Source: Acidobacteriota bacterium (GTDB lineage: Bacteria > Acidobacteriota > Terriglobia > Bryobacterales > Bryobacteraceae). From it: DNA of 10,200 bases. Made by a program: the position numbers and the translations under genes. Positions 1 through 5,460 of the stretch are shown here, one piece after another. The notes below the pieces were generated by a model. The model saw only the letters and a program-made list of their open reading frames with translations. It ran no database searches and was not told where the DNA came from. Numbering within the stretch: position 1 is the first letter of the stretch; each line of letters starts with the position of its first letter. The stretch is from NCBI GenBank assembly GCA_947505565.1, contig CANNLB010000029.1, positions 1 through 10,200 of the forward strand. Direction: 5' to 3'.

Positions 1-115
1 GGGCTGTTTCGTAGAAGGCGGAGACGCGGGCGGGGCGGAGCGCGGCGAGGGCGAAATCGAAATGGTCTCGGCGATCGCCGAGGTTGGAGCCGAGACCGAG
101 GTATGCGGTGATCAA
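1..115 (-). CDS. folK: FolK (HPPK), N-terminal fragment cut by the window edge
   Basis: This is the start of 6-hydroxymethyl-7,8-dihydropterin pyrophosphokinase, which transfers pyrophosphate from ATP to the pterin in cytoplasmic folate synthesis. About 38 residues are visible. They begin ITAYLGLGSNLGDR, the diagnostic N-terminal beta strand and glycine loop of the family, and continue FALAALRPARVSAFYETA. No ATG or GTG is available near this point. The most likely start is TTG at 115-113, whose last two bases overlap the ruvB stop codon (TTGA), so translation is probably coupled to ruvB. The pterin- and ATP-binding parts lie outside the window. The identity rests on a short but very characteristic motif. 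Confidence 0.85.
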   Translation of the reverse strand, partial: MITAYLGLGSNLGDRRDHFDFALAALRPARVSAFYETA

Positions 116-1137
116 AAGAGTGAATTTTGGGGGCCGGCGGCGGGGGGGGCGATTTTAAAGTAGTCGAAGGCGCGGCGGGTGCCGACGCGGCCACGGGGGG
201 TGCGGTCGAGGAAGCCGAGTTGCATGAGATAGGGCTCGTAGACCTCTTCGATAGTCGCGGACTCTTCGTCGATGGAGGCGGCGATGGTGTTGATGCCGAC
301 GGGGCCACCGGCGTACTTGTCGAGAATCGTGAGCATGATTTTCTGGTCGATTTCATCGAGGCCGAAGCGGTCTACTTCGAGGAGATCGAGGGCGGTCATG
401 GCGACGGGGAAGGTGATGTCGCCGTTGGCGCGGACTTGGGCGTAGTCGCGGACGCGGCGGAGGAGGCGGTTGGCGATACGAGGGGTGCCGCGGGCACGGC
501 GGGCGATTTCACCGGCGGCTTCGGCGACGATCGAGAGCTCCATGAGGCGGGCGGAGCGGAGGACGATGGCGGTGAGGTCTTCTTCGTTGTAATGGTTCAG
601 GCGAAGAACAAGGCCGAAGCGACCGCGGAGGGGGGCGGAGATGAGGCCTTGGCGGGTGGTGGCGCCGACGGCGGTGAAGCGTTGAATGGGGAGGGAGTGG
701 GTGCGGGCGCCGGGTCCGGTGCCGACCATGATGTCGACGCGGAAGTCTTCGAGGGCGGAGTAGAGAATCTCTTCGACGTCGGGGAGGAGGCGGTGGATTT
801 CGTCGATGAAGAAGACTTGGCGTGCTTGAACGTTTGTGAGAACGCCGGTGAGGTCGAGTTTTTTCTGGAGGATGGGGGCGGCGGTTTGTTCGAAGGCGAC
901 TTCGAGTTCCTGGGAGATGAGTTGGGCGAGGGTGGTTTTGCCGAGGCCGGGGGGGCCGTACAGAAGAACGTGATCCATGGCATCGCCGCGCTGGCGGGCG
1001 GCTTCGATGGCGATGGCGAGATTCTCCTTGAGCTTGGGTTGGCCGGTGAAATCGGCGAGGCGGCGAGGGCGGAGAGATGCCTCGAATTTTTTATCTTCTT
1101 CGTCCTGTGAGCCGGCGGTGACTTTGCGGTTGGACAT
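112..1137 (-). CDS. ruvB: Holliday junction branch migration helicase RuvB
   Basis: RuvB is the hexameric AAA+ ATPase that, loaded by RuvA, drives branch migration of Holliday junctions during recombinational repair. The 341-residue protein has the usual family length. Walker A GPPGLGKTT is at 61-69, Walker B FIDEIH at 110-115, sensor 1 GATTR at 158-162 and the arginine-finger segment APLRGRFG at 168-175. Sensor 2 RGTPRIANRLLRRVRDYA spans 216-233. The C-terminal winged helix ends with GFLDRTPRGRVGTRRAFDYF near 308-327. The ATG at 1137 lies 3 bp after the ruvA stop codon, and an AGG within the ruvA 3' end can serve as ribosome site. folK follows with overlapping stop and start codons. No key residue is missing. 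Confidence 0.98.
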   Translation of the reverse strand: MSNRKVTAGSQDEEDKKFEASLRPRRLADFTGQPKLKENLAIAIEAARQRGDAMDHVLLYGPPGLGKTTLAQLISQELEVAFEQTAAPILQKKLDLTGVLTNVQARQVFFIDEIHRLLPDVEEILYSALEDFRVDIMVGTGPGARTHSLPIQRFTAVGATTRQGLISAPLRGRFGLVLRLNHYNEEDLTAIVLRSARLMELSIVAEAAGEIARRARGTPRIANRLLRRVRDYAQVRANGDITFPVAMTALDLLEVDRFGLDEIDQKIMLTILDKYAGGPVGINTIAASIDEESATIEEVYEPYLMQLGFLDRTPRGRVGTRRAFDYFKIAPPAAGPQNSLF

Positions 1138-1140
1138 GGT

Positions 1141-1740
1141 TTACCTGACTAGTTCGAGAGCTTTGCGGAAGAGGGGTTCGAAGTCGTCGCCGGTGACAGT
1201 TGAGCGGGCTTTGCGGACGGCGGCTTCGGCGGCGGGGCGGGGCGAGCCGAGGTTGACGAGGGCGGAGACGATGTCGGCATCGAGGGGAGACATGAGGGAG
1301 ACGGGGACGGACTTGGGTCCGCCAGCGCTGGGGAGGAGGAGGTCGAGTTTGTCGCGGAGTTCGAGGATCATGCGTTCGGCGGTTTTTTTGCCGACGCCGG
1401 GGATGCGGGTGAGTTGGGTGACTTCCCCGCCCCGGATGGCGGCGGCGAGGTCGGCGGGGGGGAGGCCGGAGAGGGCAGTGAGGGCGAGCTTGGCGCCGAT
1501 GCCGGAGACGGAGATGAGTTTTTCGAAGAGCTGCTTTTCTTCGGCGGTGAAGAAGCCGAAGAGTTGGATGGCATCTTCGCGGACGCTCGTGTGGATGCGG
1601 AGACGGACTTCGAGGCCGGGGTCGGGGAGGCAGGTGTAGGTGGAGACGGGAATGGCGACGTCGTAGCCGACGCCTTGGCATTCGACAATAACTTGGTGCG
1701 GATGCTTTTCGAGAAGCGTGCCGCGCAGGTGCGCAATCAT
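1141..1740 (-). CDS. ruvA: Holliday junction DNA-binding protein RuvA
   Basis: RuvA binds the four-way junction as a tetramer and recruits RuvB. The protein has 199 residues, normal for the family. An N-terminal OB fold begins MIAHLRGTLLEK and contains the signature REDAIQLFGF at 54-63. Two helix-hairpin-helix motifs follow: LISVSGIGAKLAL (75-87) and LTRIPGVGKKTAE (110-122). A linker leads to the small C-terminal RuvB-contacting domain (about 153-199, including ALVNLGSPRPAAEAAVRKA). The ATG at 1740-1738 lies only 20 bp from the divergent rsmE start. A GGGAG sits about 15 nt upstream, a weak and distant ribosome site, so initiation may be SD-independent. It heads the ruvA-ruvB-folK operon; ruvC is not adjacent. 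Confidence 0.97.
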   Translation of the reverse strand: MIAHLRGTLLEKHPHQVIVECQGVGYDVAIPVSTYTCLPDPGLEVRLRIHTSVREDAIQLFGFFTAEEKQLFEKLISVSGIGAKLALTALSGLPPADLAAAIRGGEVTQLTRIPGVGKKTAERMILELRDKLDLLLPSAGGPKSVPVSLMSPLDADIVSALVNLGSPRPAAEAAVRKARSTVTGDDFEPLFRKALELVR

Positions 1741-1760
1741 AGTAAGAACCCTATTCTCCC

Positions 1761-2495
1761 ATGGCGCGACGACTTTTCTTTGTACCGACGGTAAGACGCG
1801 ATGTAGCCGAATTGCACGGCGAGATGGCGCAGCATTTAACGCGGGTGTTGCGCGTTGAAAAAGGCCAAGTATTCGAGATTTCCGACAACGAGCAGTTGTA
1901 CCTGGCGGAGATTGAGATGGCGCGGAAGGAGCTGGTTACTTTTCGGGTGATCGAGAAGTTGGAGCCGCGACCGGCACCGTTTCCGGTGACGCTGTGCGTG
2001 AGCTTGTTTAAGTTTGACCATTTTGAATGGATGATTGAGAAGGCGACGGAGTTGGGGGTGGGGGCGATTCAGCCGCTGGTGACCGAGCGGAGCGAGCATG
2101 GGTTGGAGCGAGCGGCACCGAAACGGGCGGAGCGGTGGCGGCGGATTGTAATGGAGGCAAGCCAGCAGTGCCGCCGGATGCGGGTGCCGGAGGTGAAAGA
2201 GTTGGTCCCTTTGGGGGAAGTGCTGGCCGGGGTGGAGGGAGCGCGGATTTGGCTGGACGAGAGGCCGGGGGGACGCCCGCTTCTAGAGGTGATGGAGCGG
2301 GAAAGACCGACGGCGGTGACACTGCTGCTGGGGCCGGAGGGAGGTTGGGCGGACCGGGAGGCGACGTCGATAGGGGAGGCGGGGTGGGCGGCTACATCGC
2401 TAGGCTCGCTGGTGCTGCGGGCGGAGACGGCGGCGATGGCGGCGTTGACGCTGGTGCAGGCTAGGGGATCTGCTTATCGCGAAAGTCGTGCATGA
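1761..2495 (+). CDS. rsmE: 16S rRNA (uracil1498-N3)-methyltransferase RsmE
   Basis: RsmE is a SPOUT-class, SAM-dependent enzyme that methylates N3 of U1498 in 16S rRNA, in the decoding region of the 30S subunit. The 244-residue protein starts with the PUA-like domain (MARRLFFVP, then HLTRVLRVEKG at 25-35). The knotted catalytic domain follows: KATELGVGAIQPLVTERS at 94-111, EASQQCRRMRVPEV at 132-145, and the SAM-binding segments GPEGG at 191-195 and LGSLVLRAETAAMAAL at 214-229. The start is the first ATG, with no clear Shine-Dalgarno sequence before it. Its upstream neighbour ruvA is divergent. Its last 35 bp overlap the 3' end of the convergent LTxxQ gene. No operon partner lies on the same strand. 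Confidence 0.95.
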   Translation: MARRLFFVPTVRRDVAELHGEMAQHLTRVLRVEKGQVFEISDNEQLYLAEIEMARKELVTFRVIEKLEPRPAPFPVTLCVSLFKFDHFEWMIEKATELGVGAIQPLVTERSEHGLERAAPKRAERWRRIVMEASQQCRRMRVPEVKELVPLGEVLAGVEGARIWLDERPGGRPLLEVMERERPTAVTLLLGPEGGWADREATSIGEAGWAATSLGSLVLRAETAAMAALTLVQARGSAYRESRA

Positions 2496-2835
2496 TGCGG
2501 CCGAATTTTTTGCGCTGCTCTTCGTTGAGGACCTGCTCCATGCCGGACTTACCGTTGGCACGGACTTCGTCCATCTGGGCTTGGAGCATTTGGTAGTACA
2601 TAGTGAAATCGTCGAGAATGGTTTCGATTTCGGCGGTTTGGTCGGGGGTTAGCTGGAGCTCTTTTTGGAGACGATTGAGGGTTACCTGTTTGTTGTTATC
2701 GTTCCAGGCGAAGGCTTTGACGGGTTGAGAGGAGGCGCGATAGACGAGAGCACCTGCGATAGAACCGCACAGGAAGACGAGACCCAGGGTGAAGAGGATT
2801 TGCGTATTTTTCCAAGGTTCACCACCACGGATCAT
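2461..2835 (-). CDS. Membrane-anchored periplasmic LTxxQ (Spy/CpxP-like) protein
   Basis: This is a 124-residue protein with a short basic N terminus, one hydrophobic segment at about 12-31 and a charged helical remainder predicted to lie outside the inner membrane. It carries two copies of the LTxxQ-type motif, LTPDQ at 62-66 and LNEEQRKKF at 103-111, separated by a Met/Gln-rich helix. This layout is seen in Spy, CpxP and the CnrX/ZraP-like sensor family, small periplasmic proteins involved in envelope stress, metal response or chaperoning. It has no His-rich metal site that I can see, so the ligand is unknown. A good AGGAG lies 8 nt before the ATG, 11 bp after the anti-sigma gene. This suggests co-transcription and a role as sensor or effector of the sigma module. 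Its 3' end overlaps rsmE convergently. Confidence 0.75.
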   Translation of the reverse strand: MIRGGEPWKNTQILFTLGLVFLCGSIAGALVYRASSQPVKAFAWNDNNKQVTLNRLQKELQLTPDQTAEIETILDDFTMYYQMLQAQMDEVRANGKSGMEQVLNEEQRKKFGRIMHDFRDKQIP

Positions 2836-2846
2836 TAAGATAGCTC

Positions 2847-3332
2847 CTATTCGCCGAAGGTGGCCAAGGTAACGAGCAGGGAGTCGCGGCCTTGCCGCAC
2901 CTTCTCCGACGTGGCGGGTTGTTCGTGCCCAGGCTGCTGGGCGCTGGGTTGGGCCAAGGCATGGACCGGGGTGCTGGCGAGTTCATGATGGACCGGTTCG
3001 GTGACTAGGAGGAAGACGCCCATCAGGATCACTAGGGAGGCGGAGGCGTAAACGAGTCGGCGGCCAAAGACGGGATCGAGGAGCAGGGCCCAGAACGAGG
3101 GCCGGGCTTCGGATTCGACACGACGTATAACGCGGGCGTAAAAACCAGGAGGCGGCTCGAGTTCGGCGGGGGCGACGAGGCATTGAAGAAGGGCGGAGTG
3201 GGACTGCATCTGCAAGGCTAGGTCGTGACACTGGCGGCAGACGGCGACATGAGCCTCGAACGACTCGCGGGCGATGCCGGTGAGACGGCCTTCGAGAAAC
3301 TCTTCGATATGATCTTCAACTGACCGATGCAT
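2847..3332 (-). CDS. Zinc-finger (ZAS type) transmembrane anti-sigma factor
   Basis: The predicted 161-residue membrane protein would hold the adjacent ECF sigma factor inactive in the cytoplasm until an envelope signal releases it. The N-terminal domain has the zinc-binding anti-sigma pattern H-x3-C-x2-C (H28, C32, C35 in FEAHVAVCRQC), preceded by an acidic helix (VEDHIEEFLEGRL). One membrane helix lies at about 93-111 (LVYASASLVILMGVFLLVT). The remaining roughly 50 residues, rich in Pro, Gln and His, would be periplasmic. I prefer the ATG at 3332, which starts MHRSVEDHIEEF and has AGGAATAGG upstream. An in-frame TTG at 3380 would add 16 residues unlike the family. It lies 50 bp after the sigma gene and 11 bp before the LTxxQ gene. 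Confidence 0.85.
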   Translation of the reverse strand: MHRSVEDHIEEFLEGRLTGIARESFEAHVAVCRQCHDLALQMQSHSALLQCLVAPAELEPPPGFYARVIRRVESEARPSFWALLLDPVFGRRLVYASASLVILMGVFLLVTEPVHHELASTPVHALAQPSAQQPGHEQPATSEKVRQGRDSLLVTLATFGE

Positions 3333-3382
3333 ACCCAAACCTATTCCTGTTCTTATTTCTGCGGTACTGGACGACAACAAGT

Positions 3383-4045
3383 TTACACGCTCCGGGCAGG
3401 GATACGCAGCAAGCGTTGGGCTGACTTGAGCAACTTTTGCCGGGCCCGGAACAGTTTTACTTTAATAGTATTTTCGTTCATTCCGGTCATTTGCGCTAGC
3501 TCTTCGACCGAGTGACCTTCAACTTCTTTGAGAAGGATCAGCGAGCGATCCTCTTCCGAGATTTTGGCGAGGAGTTTGACGACGAGATCCCGATTGGCGA
3601 GGCGTTGATCCACGGGAGCGTGGTGGTCGGTAGCGCCTTCGGAATTTTCCATGCGCATGGCGTCGTCTTCGGAGAAATCACTTTCGTAAACGAGCTTGCG
3701 GACCTTCTTTTTGCGGAGATAGTCGTAGCACTCGTTGACGGTGATCTTGTAGATCCACGTCAGCAGGGAGCTGCGGAAATCGAAGTTCCGGATCGAGAAG
3801 TAGACTTTGGCGAAGACCTGCTGGGCGATATCTTCGGCGTCATTGCGGTTACGCAAGATGCCATAGATGATCGAATAGACTTTAGCCTGGAATCGTTCGA
3901 CGATATCGCGGAAGGCCATTTCGTCGCCGGCTTGCACCCGGCGGACAAGCAGGGCTTCGTCGGAAGTGCTGTGGTCCACTTTAGTCTTCGTCCGGTTGGC
4001 CGAACCCGCAATCGGAAAGCTTAGAACATCCAATACGCCGCTCAT
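3383..4045 (-). CDS. ECF-family RNA polymerase sigma factor (RpoE-like)
   Basis: This alternative sigma-70-type factor directs RNA polymerase to a stress regulon. From the ATG at 4045 it has 220 residues. A roughly 27-residue N-terminal tail precedes region 2 (about 28-115: DEALLVRRVQAGDEMAFRDI, then NRNDAEDIAQQVFAKVY and the -10-recognition part FRSSLLTWIYKITVNECYDYLRKKK). An acidic linker (SDFSEDDAMRMENSEG) follows, then region 4 (about 153-207) with the helix-turn-helix HSVEELAQMTGMNENTIKVK and the ending FRARQKLLK. No region 3 is present, as expected for ECF factors. A TTG start at 4102 would add 19 residues and place a candidate promoter inside the gene, so the ATG is preferred. The anti-sigma and LTxxQ genes follow. 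The exact ECF group cannot be assigned by eye. Confidence 0.92.
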   Translation of the reverse strand: MSGVLDVLSFPIAGSANRTKTKVDHSTSDEALLVRRVQAGDEMAFRDIVERFQAKVYSIIYGILRNRNDAEDIAQQVFAKVYFSIRNFDFRSSLLTWIYKITVNECYDYLRKKKVRKLVYESDFSEDDAMRMENSEGATDHHAPVDQRLANRDLVVKLLAKISEEDRSLILLKEVEGHSVEELAQMTGMNENTIKVKLFRARQKLLKSAQRLLRIPARSV

Positions 4046-4054
4046 GATGGATCG

Positions 4055-4080
4055 GACGTATCGCTTTTGGATTTGGTTTC
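4055..4080 (-). promoter_or_regulatory. Candidate ECF-type autoregulatory promoter of the sigma operon
   Basis: Reading the minus strand, GAAACC (4080-4075) is followed after 16 nt by CGTC (4058-4055). This resembles the ECF promoter pattern (-35 near GAAAC, -10 near CGTC/CGTA) and lies directly in front of the sigma gene. Many ECF factors activate their own operon. Only 9 nt separate the CGTC from the ATG at 4045, so a transcript would have a very short leader or none. The assignment rests on motif resemblance alone. Confidence 0.4.
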
Positions 4081-4109
4081 GAAAAGGTGAGGTGCATCGC
4101 AATAGGGTA

Positions 4110-4138
4110 TTGATGCATCAGATGGGGGTAGATCTACT
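4110..4138 (+). promoter_or_regulatory. Two adjacent 10-bp palindromes overlapping a possible erpA promoter
   Basis: Two perfect palindromes, TGATGCATCA (4111-4120) and GTAGATCTAC (4128-4137), lie with centres 17 bp apart between the divergent sigma and erpA genes. On the plus strand TTGATG (4110-4115) and TCTACT (4133-4138) have a 17-bp spacing and match four of six bases each of the sigma70 -35 and -10 boxes. Each palindrome therefore covers one box. This could be an operator-controlled erpA promoter, but short palindromes arise by chance and no regulator is identified. Confidence 0.3.
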
Positions 4139-4195
4139 GATCGGGACGGGTTAAACTGAAATTACCGCGCCGATTGGGCAGGGAGTGAGATAACT

Positions 4196-4519
4196 ATGAT
4201 CAATTTAACAGAACGAGCGATTGGTAAGGTAGCGGAGATTCTGGATTCTCAGGAACCGAAGCCGGCCGGACTGCGGATTTCCGTAGTGGGCGGGGGCTGT
4301 TCGGGCTTCAGCTACTCGATGGCGTTTGAGAACACGCCGAGCATGCTGGACAAGACCTATGCATACGGTCCGTTGAAGGTATTCGTCGATCAGGCGAGCT
4401 TGCTTTATCTGGACGGTGCCGAAGTGGACTACGTGGACTCGCTGGAAGGTTCCGGCTTTAAGTTCAACAATCCTCAGGTGAAGTCGACCTGCGGCTGCGG
4501 CAGCTCGTTTAGCGTTTAG
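4196..4519 (+). CDS. erpA: A-type iron-sulfur carrier protein (ErpA/IscA family)
   Basis: The 107-residue protein belongs to the HesB/IscA/SufA/ErpA family, which receives Fe-S clusters from scaffold proteins and delivers them to apo-enzymes in the cytoplasm. The three cluster ligands are present: C35 in GGGCSGFSY, and C99 and C101 in the C-terminal TCGCGSSFSV. The conserved FKFNNPQVKSTCGCG segment precedes the end. The SSFS ending resembles ErpA more than IscA, hence the symbol, but A-type carriers are hard to separate by sequence alone. GGGAG sits 10 nt before the ATG. No isc or suf genes are adjacent. The gene is monocistronic, divergent from the ECF sigma operon and followed by hairpins. 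Confidence 0.9.
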   Translation: MINLTERAIGKVAEILDSQEPKPAGLRISVVGGGCSGFSYSMAFENTPSMLDKTYAYGPLKVFVDQASLLYLDGAEVDYVDSLEGSGFKFNNPQVKSTCGCGSSFSV

Positions 4520-4546
4520 CTAGTCCGAAACTTGGGGCAACGCCCG

Positions 4547-4584
4547 AAATGGCCTTCTACGCTGTAGCGTGTGGAGGCCATTTT
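4547..4584 (+). terminator. Probable rho-independent terminator of erpA
   Basis: AAATGGCC at 4547-4554 pairs with GGCCATTT at 4576-4583. The stem continues inward with few mismatches through ACGC/GCGT to a small apical loop, and it is followed by a TTTT run (4581-4584). It begins 27 bp after the erpA stop codon. The minus-strand reading also ends in three T's, so it may act weakly in both directions. Confidence 0.65.
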
Positions 4585-4600
4585 GTTGAGCGAAACGATA

Positions 4601-4634
4601 ATTGGCCTCCGCGCTCGAGAGCACGGAGGCCAAT
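4601..4634. terminator. Second hairpin between convergent erpA and PEP-CTERM genes
   Basis: ATTGGCCTCCG (4601-4611) pairs perfectly with CGGAGGCCAAT (4624-4634), an 11-bp stem with a partly pairable interior. Only two or three T's follow on either strand. It lies 22 bp beyond the stop codon of the minus-strand PEP-CTERM gene and is probably its terminator or an mRNA 3'-end stabiliser. Its arms closely resemble those of the hairpin at 4547-4584. Confidence 0.55.
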
Positions 4635-4656
4635 TTGGTTTAGTTTCGGTTAAAAA

Positions 4657-5460
4657 CTACTTGCGGCGGCGGAGGACGGCAAGACCGATGAGGCCGACAC
4701 CCATAAGGGCGAAGGTCATCGGCTCAGGGATACCGCTGCTGAGGGGGGTCGGAGCGAAGTAGTTGGAGTAGCCAGTGATGGAAGCAGAGGTGTTCGCGGT
4801 GTTGCCGCTATCGAGGCGCAGACGGTCCACGACCACCAAGTCCCCAACGCCGGGGGCGATGAGGGCATTATTAAAAACGAAGGGCGGAGCCAGAATTGTG
4901 GCTGAACCGGGGAGCGAGCTGGTGTCCGGCTGCAGAATTAACTGAACGACCGAACCGCTACCAACGCTGCTCAGCTGCTGGATGTACTTCTGTAAGGTCA
5001 CAGCGGGGTTCGGGACGCCCACGGTAAAGGAAGCCTGCGCGCCTTCGAGCGAACCGCCGAAGCTGGTAAGCAGAGCAGAACCGGAGTTCCCGGCGATCCG
5101 GAAGCTGGTTTCGAGAAGTCCCTGCTGAGCGCCATTGGCGTTCGGGGAGGTCGTGAAACCAGCGTACGAGTCACTAACAGCAGTAGTGATGACGCTGAAG
5201 CCACCGTTAAAGTTGCTAGGATCGAGCGCGAAGCTGATGTTGATATCGGCCGTTGTTGGAGTGGCGAAACCAGGGTAGTTGGTGTAGTTGGGAGCCTGCG
5301 TGAAGGCCCAGGTGCCTAATGTCCAGGTATTGGCACCGTTGGTGATGGTGCAGGTGCCGAGAGCAGCTTGAGCGGCTAATGTTCCGGTTACACAAGGAGC
5401 AGCGCTGAGCTGAAGCGAGCCAAGAGCCATCAGGCTAAAGACCAAAATAGACTTTTTCAT
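4657..5460 (-). CDS. Secreted PEP-CTERM sorting-domain protein of unknown function
   Basis: The 267-residue protein starts with a typical signal peptide (MKKSILVFSLMALGSLQLSA, cleavage probably after A20 or A21). It ends with a PEP-CTERM tail: PEP at 245-247, a hydrophobic helix at about 249-263 and the basic end RRRK. Such tails are recognised and cleaved by exosortase, so the protein is expected to be exported and released or attached at the cell surface. The body (24-243) is rich in Gly, Ser, Thr and Ala and looks beta-rich. Two cysteines, C23 and C37, flank a GTLAAQAALG stretch, a layout I associate with acidobacterial PEP-CTERM proteins. No catalytic motif is visible, and no exosortase gene lies in the window. 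GGAGG lies 5 nt before the ATG, and a sigma70-like promoter is upstream. Confidence 0.88.
   Translation of the reverse strand: MKKSILVFSLMALGSLQLSAAPCVTGTLAAQAALGTCTITNGANTWTLGTWAFTQAPNYTNYPGFATPTTADINISFALDPSNFNGGFSVITTAVSDSYAGFTTSPNANGAQQGLLETSFRIAGNSGSALLTSFGGSLEGAQASFTVGVPNPAVTLQKYIQQLSSVGSGSVVQLILQPDTSSLPGSATILAPPFVFNNALIAPGVGDLVVVDRLRLDSGNTANTSASITGYSNYFAPTPLSSGIPEPMTFALMGVGLIGLAVLRRRK

Noticed and set aside
127..1110. A 327-codon plus-strand open frame opposite ruvB.
   Set aside because: It is a shadow of ruvB caused by GC-rich third positions. It is Gly/Ala/Asp/Glu-rich with no family motif, while the opposite strand encodes a complete RuvB.
3330..3380. TTG start at 3380 for the anti-sigma gene.
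   Set aside because: The added 16 residues are not family-like, and the ATG at 3332 has an upstream AGGAATAGG and begins at the conserved domain.
4043..4102. TTG start at 4102 for the sigma factor.
   Set aside because: The extension does not look like a sigma N terminus and would enclose the candidate promoter; the ATG at 4045 is preferred.
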